64,000 bases of DNA, taken from assembly GCF_000471905.2 (NCBI RefSeq), contig NW_006497648.1:159221-223220 (forward strand), in the 5' to 3' direction. Shown in pieces: positions 36,801-49,900 of the stretch. Below the pieces are notes generated by a model. It had not been told where the DNA came from and made no database searches. It saw only the letters and a list, made by a program, of their open reading frames with translations. Position 1 is the first letter of the stretch; every line of letters begins with the position of its first letter. Origin of the DNA: Amborella trichopoda (taxonomy: Eukaryota; Streptophyta; Magnoliopsida; Amborellales; Amborellaceae). A program made the translations under genes and the position numbers.

Positions 36801-39800
36801 GTTTTTATAGATCTGCTCGATCTACACTATTTTTGAAGCTTTAAATTTTATAATTAAAGATGAAAATATATTTTAAGGCCAGTCAAAGATTTCCAATATT
36901 GAAACCACATTTCTCGACACTATTTGAAGGTGGGCTCTAATTTGATTGTTAGAGCCTCAGTTCTATACAAACCGCACCGATAATTTTTTTTTTTTTTTGG
37001 GTAAGTAAAAAGTGGTATGTCAGTGGAGATTTGGGCCCCTACCCTTTGATGAGAATGAAGTCAGAGACCTCACCAAGGAGCTCGACAATACTATCGCCAA
37101 AGCCCCAAGCCATTCTCGCACCCATAATTAATTACAACAGCATAATGGCACTTACATAATTATTGAAAGTTTAAAATATTTTCTATTTATTTTAAAAATT
37201 AAAATTTTATTAGTGGAGATTATGATAATTAAGTTGTCTTATCAATAAATTATAATTGCATAAATTTATTGATAATAAATAAAAATTTTCAATTTTTTAT
37301 GTATTTTATACCCATTAACAATATCCATCAATAATAATTAACATGGTGATAACTAATCATTTTATTACAACATTCATAACAAAATAACTATAATTATTAT
37401 TATTAAAAATAACAAGACTATAATTGTAATATTTTATTGAATATTATATTTATTACACAAATAATTACAGTTATAGATTGTATTATTATAAATATAACTA
37501 TATATTAATAATATTATTATTATAAAAATATATTCTACATTAATTTTTTTATTTACGGAGATACTTTTGGTCAACATTATATATGTGATTAGTATATGTA
37601 CATGAACAGTATAATTCATTTGGTATAACAATATTAAATATAGTTTGATTAGTTATGGATACAACAATTATGTTATACTACTAGAATATTAATTAAATAA
37701 TATTAATCTATTGTTCTGAGTTTTTCATATCAATCTATTTTAATAGCATATGAATAATTCTATAATATAAATTTATTTTTATAGGTAATAAATATTACTA
37801 TAATTAAATTAATAATCATAATAATATCCTTTCTATGTTACTTACTTAATTTGATATATTAAAATTTTATGAGTTATTTAGTATAACGCATAAATAATTT
37901 ACTCATTTCGCTAAATTTATGTCAATTCAATCAAATAGTATTCCAATCATTGTTGTTTGCTCATGAAAAGTATTTCATCTCTCTTTCGCTATGAAAAGTA
38001 TTTCATTTCCCTTTGGCTTTCTCGCTTCATGTGTGAGAAACTATTTTTTTTATGTTATTGTGGAATTTATTTTACATTTTAATTCATTTTAATTCATTTA
38101 TATATATGAGAGAGATTGCGAAAGAGAGAGAGAGAGATATAGAGGGTGCATGCTCATATAGGCATTATCATGACCAAGCTCAAATAGGTATTATCATGAC
38201 TTACCAGCATTAAGAGCTTGTTTGCTCCATCAGCAATGGTGGCAAGGCTGTCATATTGGTCAGGATCAAAATCATTTAAAGCAGAAGTCAGGTATTCTCC
38301 TGCCGGAGTTGTCTTAACTTTCTCAGGACCTGATTTGACAAGAGCACTAACATTGTTGGTTTTATCAGAGCCTGAGCTGACCAACATGGCATCTGAAGAA
38401 TGCCCTTTGCTACTAGTGTTCCTGCCAAAATGTGAACAAAGATAAGGGTCTCACTAAAGACTGCATTTGATTAGTCTTGATTGAAAGATTGCGTAACATA
38501 ATAATAGCATTAGCAGAATATCAATAATAACTGCATTAGCAGATTATCACAATTCATAGAGAATACCTGCTCATGTCTTCAATGTGGAGGTTAGCCAATC
38601 CTCTAGCAGATGGACTTGAGACCTGAATCCAGATTGGCAACACATGGAAGTCAGTGTATCAAAAATAAATCGTCATTCCACAAAAATATCCAGTTTAATC
38701 TATGTAAGAGTCTCTATATGTATATAATTAAAAATCAGTTTTGCTTCTTCTTTTTTTCAATTGTTCATTTGGTGATCATGACAACATCTACAAAATTTGG
38801 GGTCAAACAAATCCCTAGGGCCTCGATCTAGCACCACTTTTTCCTTATGGCTTACAATTACAGCATTTTCTCTATCTTAAAGAAAAAAAACATTGGGATG
38901 AATATAGGCCTTCCACAAAATTTGGTGGTCAAGCAAATCCCCGTGGATTGTTTTCTTGGGAGCTTTTGGATTTTGGCCTGCAGAGGTCATCTGGATCCAG
39001 CTCTAATAATTTATACGCCACTTGGTGCCAATTCCAAAGAGACCTCTTTCGCTTCAGTCAGGGCTGCTAATCACTTAGAGCAAGAAGGCAAGGTGTGTGC
39101 TCAAAAGCGACAAGCAGTACTACTGATGGACGTGCCTAGGAAGGAGTGTTCTTTTTTTTTCTTTTGTTTTTTTTTAGGGAGAGGGGGGAGGGGAGGGACG
39201 TGGAGAGCAACGAGAAAAGAGTAACTGACTTCCCGTAAAAGCAAAAACAAAGGAGGACTTCTTTGCTCTAAATTTTTCACTTTCCTCATGGTTCAAAATC
39301 TTATAGGTTACATCTGTATAGATTTAGAATGGGCTCTAAACAATTACCCGCTACACATTCAAGCAATTTATATCATAAGAATAAGTCAATCATACGCATT
39401 CTGTATAAATAAGGATCTCTATGCAGGAGAATTATAGCAATGAAATGTATAAAGACCATTTACCTTTGACACAAGGAGGTCATAATCAACCTTAGCTGCA
39501 ATATATAAAATCAGGCAACTAGGGGTATTCCATTCACCAAATTCAATCCAAAAGAAAAAATTTCGAACTTGACACACCCCACCCTAGGATATCAAATTTC
39601 ACATTTTACAGCTATAGGTGATTGACCACTTTGTAAAAGGTAAATGGTCTAAAAGTATATAGTAATACCATCATAACCATTCAAGTAAATAGTGAGATTG
39701 ATCTTAGAACTTATGTTAAAACATTCCCTGCCCTCAGAGATGGGAAATAACAAAATTATCCTACAAGTGTCCAATATCATTCAGCATCAATATGTCTTAT

Positions 39801-40950
39801 CACTAGATTAATAAAGAAATAGATAGAGACATAAATAGTGAGAGAGAGAGAGAGATGAAAACTTGCAGGCATTACAGAGAAAATTTCATGTGCAATCTAG
39901 GAGGGGGGGAGAGAGAGAGAGGTACTAAAACTTGTCAGCATTACAGAGAAATCTGTACATGCAATCTAGGATAACAAACCTCATTTGAACTAGGAGTATT
40001 TCCACTATAAAATATACATGAAACATATGATAAGGAAATTAGTTTCTGGAAGCATCGCCAAGGGTGGGTAGAGGAGCTGAAAGTTTTCCATCGGAGGCAC
40101 CATATTGGCTTCTGAAGCAGAACTAACCCTGACAGAAGGCTTGATAACAGTATTTCTTGGGAAAAAAAGGAGGCTTATTTCTCAGAATAAAAAAAAAGAA
40201 GAAGCGGCTTAATAAGCATGACAAGAAATGCCTGTAGTATATAAGACACATCTATTGAGTAGCAAAGGAAAATTTAACAAGTAATAGATTATTAAGATGA
40301 CATCAGAGGAATGCATCTAGAGTGTTACTATAAGGAAGAACTCTCTCCTTATGAAATATATGGGCAAGTCTGGATGGACCACTAAACGGTACTTTCACTA
40401 TATCTCAACACGCGACTGCATAAACTCTTCTGCAGCATGTTTGTTCCTACCCAATTCTCAACACAGCTTTAGTGAAGAACACCCTAATAGGAAAGGGCCG
40501 ATCCATACTCACCCCAAGCAATTAGAGATAAAATGACAGAACAATTGAAAACAAAAAGGCCAAACCCCAATTTTGCCACCACAGCTATTCAAAACTTCAA
40601 AATTGCTGCAATTGTTTGTAGTATTCTAAATCTGCCGCCTCAGTTTTCTGAACCCTTCACAAATGCCACTTTCTTAAATATTTCTCCGATTTACTTTCCA
40701 AAATACCCGACTTACAACCTCTCCCTCTACCGGAACCAGAATCCTAACATCTCTCTAGTCTCTCTCCCCAACAATGCTGAAGGACAAACAACCTCTGGGA
40801 ATGTGGCGAAGTAGTTATGATGCTGCAAAGGTGAAAGAATGTGGAGAAGGATGACTGGAGGACAGAAGAATTGTAAGGAGGGAAATTGTATAGCAGAACT
40901 TGGGTCGGTTTAATGGAATATCGGATGCTCAATTTAGAATTTAACTATTG

Positions 40951-40987
<37 letters not shown>

Positions 40988-43900
40988 GAATTAAGGCTTT
41001 TGGCTAGAAAGGGAGACAGCCATCCTAGGCAGAGAGAGGTATAGGTTTTTTGGTTTGGGAAGAGAGATTAAAAAGGGTTTTTAGAACTAAAATGTTAAGA
41101 TTGCCAAAATGTGTTATTTATTTAAATTTTAAGGTCTGGGAAATTTCGGTGGTAGACTTCAATACTTCAAACAAACGCGGCAATTTTGAAGTTCTCAGAA
41201 CTATTATGGAAAAAGTGAGGTTTTCCCATGCAAGAATCGTGAACAACAAATATAGCAATTGTGTGTGTAGACTGGTATGATTAGGTCCACATGAGTACCA
41301 ACCATGCCAGAGCGTGCTTTGAAATACAATGTGTCCATGAAGTGAACGCATGCATGCCTATATTTTGATCCAATAATAAGACAGTATAGGGACGTTATAA
41401 GACAAAACAATAAAAACAACCACAACAATAAAATAAAGGTTAACTTTTTGAATGAATGGGAACACAACAAATGACTCATCAAGTATTCCAAACAAGTGAC
41501 CAACATTTGAACAACCAACATTTTAACTCTACATGAGTTGGAATATAAACTGTTCTCTCATGAAGGGTACAACCTTGGGGGATCCGCCAAGTGAAGCTTT
41601 CTCAGTCAGTCTATCAAATAGCTTTTCATTCTCTTGATGCAAGCGCTGTGGCACACACAAATCGTTAAGTAATTATTTGAAAACAGGAAAAGAAATGTCA
41701 AACTGCTTTAAAGCTCACGTCAAATGTTGAAAAAAACAAGGAGTCAAAACTCAAATAGTTTATGCAATAACAAAGCCAATTGGTTTATGAAAAGAGAAGT
41801 GCATTTCTTGGTCAGTACGTCAAATAGCCAGAATGTTTTAAAATGCAAGATGGGATCCCGTTGCAGTCGGGGGACCGATGCGAAGATGCAGTCTGGATGC
41901 CGACACATCACCCGGATGCCGACGCATCACCCGGATGCAGTTAATAAATATAAAAAATTCAAAAAACAATCTCAAAAATAGTTTAATGCACGAAAAAAAT
42001 ATGGAGGTGATTTATGTAATAGTAGGTATTTAATTTATTCATTGACTCCAATATTATCGACTGTTCGGAGACTCTGAATTCCCCGTTAGAAGACATTAGA
42101 AAGTAGAAACTAGAGACATGAAGTAACTTTATAGAAGACATTATATTATCATAATTCATAAACATCCAAAAACTATAATCGCAATTGCAAACTCAGCCCT
42201 TGAAACCATCGATATGTTGATGAATCTAGGCTCAAACTTCTTCAAAACAACGCCCAACAACCCAACCAATACCGAAAGAAAATTGACACTTTTTTGCAAA
42301 AAACAATTCCGACAAAATTTTTTCTCTTCATTTGATCCAAAAACAGCCACGAATGTGGCTGTTTTGTGTTTGGGGGTTACACATGCTCGTGGGCACTATT
42401 TTCGCCCATGAGCTATGCGGTGTATATGCGCTATGCGGTGGGATATAGGAGCATCCCATCAAAGCACATATGCACCCGTATGTGATGTGCTTCAAAGCGC
42501 ATAGCGCATTATGCAGTCGCACATGCGGCCCCATTTTAAAACAATGCAAATAGCTTTTCATTCTCCTGATTCGAGTGTTCTGGCACGCACAAATCACATA
42601 AGTGATTATTTGAAGAGAGGAAAAGAAGTGTCAAAACCGCTTCAAAGCTCAAGTAAAATGTTGAAAGAACTTCTAAACTGGCAAAATGAGCAAATAAGCT
42701 GAAAGTTATTAACAAACCAATTGTATACCGTAGAAAACAGCACAAAAGCAAAAGATGAAAACCAGAGTGGTGATAAGAGATTTCAACGAGGAACCAAATG
42801 CAATAACAACCTCAATGAGCTCATCACGTTTTTTGAGTTCCTCTTCTAGTTTCTTGGTAACTGTTGAAGTATCGATGCTCTCCTCTGATGCTATGGGAGC
42901 TGGTCGGCCCACTTGTGTCCCATTTTCTGCCCCCATAGTTGACCTATGGAGGGTATCATCAAGCTGTGATTCCAAACTCTTAATCTTTGCCTATGTTGAA
43001 CAAAACAATACAACTTTCAGATGGGCATTCCACAAACAACTATCAACTTATCTCTCAAGCTAAGATTCACAGAAATCAGATTTCAATAATATACAGGCAA
43101 CCATTACTCCATTTATATAATGAGTAGTTACTAAGATATGGAAATCAGATAAAATATAAGGACTCATGCAATATAAAACAAACCAGACCGTATCCATACA
43201 TAAAGAGATCGGAGCTAAGGAGGAATGAAATTCACTCTCTGCTACATATGGACAAAACACAAGCAGAGTAATCATAAGTGATACGTTAATTGACCAAAGA
43301 AATCCCTTTCCTTTTTTCACTATAGTTTCCATAGGGCTCCGGTGGATAAGTTTAATGGTTGCCATCATGTGGCCTATGGTCTTGAGCGTAGTGTTCTCAA
43401 CTTACTTATTTTGTGGGAGTTGATAATTTTTCAAAAATGGTGAAGATCCATACATTTACCAAAAATATTTTATCTCGACATAAAATTTCTTCCAAAAACA
43501 CCATGTGTTATTCATCATCATAATCCATATACATGATGTGCAAGGACCTAAGAATCACTTGTGCCACAATTTGAGAAATTCAATCCATGACTTCATTTTG
43601 CACAACTATTATCTTGGTATTTTGGAAAGGATGGAGTGTGACTATCCTCAAGGACTAGCCATTAACACTCATCTTTCAATATACCGGATATATGAAGTTC
43701 CCACAATGTCCATAGACTCCATAAAAAATTCTCATATAGTCCATACATATGCTACTTGTTCGGCTATACTGAACCTTTTCGTGTTCGAGTCAAGGATCAA
43801 GACACCAAAACTTACTACTTGTATTCACCACCTTTTACAAGGAGTGTACACAAGCACCCATATTGAGCACCCTCTAATTAAAAGACCATAACTTCAAAAA

Positions 43901-46900
43901 TATGAAAAACATGCAGGTAATAGGGGTTACTAATTGTTAACTAAAAGAGTCACAAAACCACTCTCTACTGCAGAAACACCTTCTGATAAAATGTCCATGA
44001 GTCCCAAAATACTAGGAATTTTTCTCTCAAACTTGAATTTTCTGAACTAGACTCAATTTTTCAAAAGAAACAAGAATTCCCCGATCAGTCCTTACTAATT
44101 CATGGCCATAATAATTGACGTGACAGAGAGCAATGTTACTGGAATTCAAATCTGGCATACCTTAAAGATCACCCCATAACTCCTGAACTCTAAATGACAC
44201 TCTACTGGGACTTTTTCTACATGAAATTAGATTCAAAACCACAGAAGTAAAAATGAAATTCCCCACATAAATCATCATTTTATCATCCCCTACTCTGCTC
44301 TAAAAATAGCAATCGGAATTGTGCTCCTGAAATTTTAGTTCACGCATTGTCCCTAGGATTAATGCTTTCTAATATAGGGTCATAAACCATGACATGAAAG
44401 TTTCTTCATTAGTGACTGAACTCTTAGTAATCTAATTCACAAGGGTTGGGCTTAGATCCGCAAGCACATGTCGCGACCGTAACATAACTAGGGCATAATT
44501 TGTGTATTATTGTGTATGCATGTATTATGGATCAGAGAGTTACTATAGTTCAAGTATCACTGTGATAATTAATGAGGATTACTATGAGCCCTAGGTGAGG
44601 AGGCTTGGCTTTGAGACATGAGTCAAATCCTTGACTATGGGCTATCTCACAGCATTTGCATAATATAGTCGCATATGGGAGGCCTCTTTTGATCCACCAG
44701 AAAAAGTTATGCACGTGCTTGAGAGAGGACCCCCCTTATCCACAAAAATACATGTCCTTGGGGGTGCACTTATAATTTACTATAATTCCAAAACCCGGCC
44801 ATCTATTTGGTTGACTTTGATAGGCCAAGTATGAGCCCCTACTTGAGACAGTAGTCATGGGATTCCACTGGGTTAATCCAAGATAATGACTTTGAGCTCC
44901 AGGATTAGCTAAGTGAAGTGCCTAACTTATTCAAGTATAAGTTTAATTTTCTTAATGCACCTAATTTCTCTCCAAATATTTTTATGAGAATTCAAATTAA
45001 TTCAAAATAATCAAATAATCTTATAAATGAATTTTGGTAAATTTTTAGAATTTTATAGAATTGTTCTAAAAAAAAAAAGCTTGAGAAATTTATTTTGTGA
45101 AAATTTTAAGTAAGGACACAACTGTGGACTTGACACATGTGGGGCCTAACTGGCCAATGAGCCCAACATAACTCATCAAAGTGGGCCAATTGTGTGGACC
45201 AACATCTCACAGTTGTTGATGTGATTATGACACCATCTCTTAGGGCGTGTAGTCTTATGTGTGATTTATTTTGGATATGAGTATTATGTGTTTTAAGTTT
45301 TAGAGAATTGTCACATTGTGTAAGTTGCACATGAGGTGTACATGAGCTCATATGAGGACCTTCTAGAACGGGTGGAGGGTTTGAAAATTTGAGCGAAACC
45401 CTAACAACAAGAGGAAATGAAAATATCGTCTTACATGCCATGTGTCACTCTCTCGTTGGAGGCATATGCAAATTAGTTTTTAAGACAGAAAAATCTTTGA
45501 TCAAATATCTATAGTTGGTGAGAGAAAATTTATGGTATACTTAGAGGCACGCCTACACTTCTTCTCTAGCATAATTAAGCAAATCACTATGCAAAATTTT
45601 GACTTAATGAAATTTTGGATTTGAAAATTCAAAATTGAAAATTTAAATGAAATTTGAAAATTCATATGGTAGAAAGTTGGGAAATGAAAATTCAAAATGG
45701 CGATAATGAATCTCATTCCTAGATGTACGATAGCTAGATTACAGATGACTGGCTAGGATCAAGACCTCCCGCAATCCATAAATCCCTTTAATCAAATGGT
45801 CCTAATTCAATCTCGAAAGAATCTTGCACATTCTCTTTTCTATAAATAGGACCTTATACTCTTTTGTTTCCTACTCATAACCTATACCACAAACAAGTCA
45901 CGCCACTCTGGAGTGAGAAAGAGAGAGAAAGAAGATATTGAAGGGGCACACCGCACTCCATGATAGATTAGAGAGAGAAAGAAGCCACCATGTTTGTGGA
46001 GGAGGTCATCATCACCTAGCTCTCACTCAAGCACACTAACCACCATTAAGGGGACCTCGACACCACTCTCTGATGGCTTCTTCTTAACTGATTTTGATGA
46101 TAAAATCAGTGAGGTATTTTCCATAATTTGCCCCATTCAACTGAGTTTCATTAGCCCATTTTTGTGTTAGATTTGATCACCATAAATCCTAGTTCATAAA
46201 CCATCAATTAGATGTACTTCTCTGCAATTTTGCTTCCAACTTACTATAATTTCTTTTGAGAATTTTTTGCAAGAATTCAGCGAGCATTTGATAATATTTG
46301 ACCCTTTAAATGTTTTTTTTTTAATTTATAAATCCTAACTATGCCAAAATTTTGCCTCCCATATGCTTAAGGATCTCGCTATATTTTGGCCTCAAATTCA
46401 TACATGATTTTCTCCCACAAAGCACTCTCCTCTCCCACAAATCTTTTAAGCCTTTGCTTGAGTAACTTGAATGAAACTCATATAGTAAGGTTCCATTATT
46501 ATGGGTATATAGCGTGTATAAGCTAATCCCAGCACATTAAGTTTCAAAATTGGCTTCCATGATATTTGTTTCTTGTAAACTTGGAGATTGAATTTGATTA
46601 TAACTTTGAATATAAAATACTTAATAGCATTCATGAGTATTATATATAGTATTGAATTCTAAGAACAAGCACATTGTATATAGTCAATTTCAAAGTGTGT
46701 AATGAAGTGGAATTATATATGATATTGCGATTAGATATTGTAAACTTGTATTTCAGCATATGTACAGTCCATAAAGTGTTTGTAATAGTATTTGACTTTG
46801 TGATATGTATATAAAAGAAGTGTACCATTGTAAGTATTGTAAATTTATAAGTATTGTACAAAGGATACAAGTTCTCACCAATTACAGCCACTCAAACACT

Positions 46901-49900
46901 TTCATAAATACTTTATGGAATATTAAAACACATTTCCAAACACCTCATATCTATCCCATATCCATTTCCCATCAATTACATACTTGGAGATTGATTACAT
47001 ATAAGACAATGTACTTTCTCCTAAAATTTAGCACTATACATAATACTCATGAATAGAATTAAACAATTTACATTCAAAATTCAACTCCAAGTTTAAAAGA
47101 TACTAATGCATGCAACAATGACTTGGATAATGAAAGCCAATTTTCAAAGCTCAATGTGTCCAGATTACCTCTACGAGACTTATTTGTACTCACATGATTT
47201 TATGATTTTCAGTATGGATAGTACAGGAATCCCGGCCAATTCGATCTTAATTATGGAAACCAAGTTTAATGAAACCTTACGAGACTTATCTTTACTCTCA
47301 TTGAGTAGGGCATGCTCCCTTGTTCTCTCTTCTTTCTCACTCTAAGACTAGCGTAAAGGCCTTTGGGCTTTGATGAGTAGGTGTAAGGTCCTATTTACAG
47401 GCTTTGGTTGGGAGAGAGTGAGTGTAAAAGGCTCTTTTGAAATTGAATTAAGATTATTGATTAAAGGGATCTATGGAGTGAGGGAGGGTCTAACCCTAGT
47501 CACTCATTTAGTCTAGCTATAGTAGATTTAGGGATGAGATTAAACACCACTATTCCCAAATTTCCTTTTTCATTTCAAAATTTCCCTCGATTTGAATTTT
47601 CAAATTTCATTCGAATTTGAGTTCAAATTTAAGAATTCATTAAGTCCAAATTGCCTATGTTGTTTAGCATAATCATGTAAAAGTAACTATGTAGGAACGA
47701 TTTCTCCCTATCCTCAAAATATTTATCTTACTAAGATAGATATTTGATCATAGATTTTTATCTCTTAGAAACTAATTTGCACATGCCTCAATGATAGTGT
47801 AATACATAGCATGTAAGTGGATATTTTTATTTCTTCTTGTCCTTAGGGTTTCAATCAAAATTTCAAACCCTCTACCCTTCTAGAAGGTCGACACATGTGG
47901 CTACGTGCACATGTTCAAATCACACCATGAGATAAAATTTTATAACTTAAATCACACAACACATATCTATAAATAACAACACAATCAAATAAGCCCATAA
48001 GGTCACATACTCGTTGAAATGATGTCATAATGACATCAGCAAGTGTGGGATGCATGGGCTCCACATTGGTCCCACTTGGGTGAGTCATGTGGGGCCTATT
48101 GGCCACTTAGGCCCCACACGTGTTAAACCCATGGCTGTGTCCTTAATTCTAAATTTTCTTAAAACAAACATCTCAGGATTGTTTTTTACTCCAGAATTTA
48201 AAATTCTCAAAAATCACCAAAATTCATTTTTAATCTAATTTCACCATGTTGAATTGATTTGGATTCACATAAAAATATTTGAAGGGAAATTAGGTACTTA
48301 CACAAATAAAACTTGAATATGTTAGGCAATGCACTCGGCTAGTCCCAGAACACCATTTCATTTTCTCGGATTAACCAACGGCACCCATGACCCAAAATCT
48401 CAACTCGAGCCTCATACTTGACCCCTCAAAGTCAACCTAATAGTTGCCAGGTTCCGAAATTGTAGTGGATTGTGGGTGAACCCCCAAGTACATGCACTTG
48501 TGCAGATGTGGCGGTCCTCTCAAGCACATGTTAATAACGCTTTTTGTTGGATCAACAGGGAAAGAGTGGCTTCCCATATGCGACTGCATTATGTATATGT
48601 GAGATGACTCATGGTGAAGGTTTGGCTTATGTCCTTTCAAAGCCTAGCCTTCTCACACAGGGTAGTAATTCTTAGTAATTATCATAGTAATACTTGAGCT
48701 ATAGTAATCCCCTGATCCACAACACAGTCATACCCCTAAATCACATAAGTAGTCAAAACAGGCCGTGGCTCTATCATGATCACAAGGAAAACTCGTCGAC
48801 ATTGACTACTCTTTCCTTGTGATCCAGGGTTTTGTGACTTTATAGACACCATTCCCGGATCCCAATTCGCTAAGATCCGGTGAGTCACTTAGTTCTTGTC
48901 TACTCCGACTGAAAAGAAAAGCCACAAGAAAACAATGGTGTCAAGTCCTTGAAAGGCCATAACTCCAACATTCTCCCACTTGGCCTTTTGAGGCCTTGCA
49001 TACACAAATACTCACAAAAAAAAAATTTATTATTCTTTTAGGAATCACATAGTCATAGACACATACCATGTACTTGCCTTGAGAAAACATCAGCCACTAA
49101 CCCCTTTGTCATAGGATTGGCATGCATAGCCTTTGAGGGAAGATTCCATATCCATCTAAAGCCATAGGATCAGCATGCATAACCTCTATGGGGAGATGCC
49201 AAATCCATCTCACCATCTTCAATATCTATTCTTATGTGATAGAAATCAGCCCAAATGTGTTCAGACTTGCTATGGAACCTTGGTTCTTTGGCCATGCTAA
49301 CAGCCACTTGATTATCACATATAATTCTCTCGGTTCCACATCTGAGAGGCTTATGATGGAATAGATTTAGATAATTCTTAATCCACACGGCTTCTTCAAC
49401 TGCCAGACAATATGCCACATACTTGGATTCCATAGTTGATAGGGCAACTACTGTTTGAAAAATCAAACACCATGATATGGCACCACCACCAGAGACAAAT
49501 AGATGAAGTAGATTTTAACTCATCCAGGTCACCTTGGAAATCACCACATAAATCTACGAGTACGGTCAAATTCGACACATCACCATATGTAAGAGCATAG
49601 TTAACTGTGCATTTTAGATACCTTAGCAGTCTCTTTATGGCTTTCCAATATTCTATTCCTAGATTACTTGGTACCTCCCAACTAAGTTTTGGGCAAATGC
49701 TAAGTCGGGTCTAGTCCCCATTGTGGACTATATAAGTAATTCTACGACACTCCGATAAGGTATCCTCTCCATAGCTCTTCTTTCTTCGCCATTCTTTGGA
49801 CACATATTCAAGCTCAATTTTGCTATCTTTCCTATGGGGGTGTTTATAGGCTTGCAATCAATCACCTCAAATCTTACTAATATCTTTTTACAATATGTGG

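Noticed and set aside
40030..40140. Possible extra KAC exon between 41574 and 38622
   Set aside because: The protein join between ...LGGSPK and VSSPSARG matches the family spacing and the phases fit without it.
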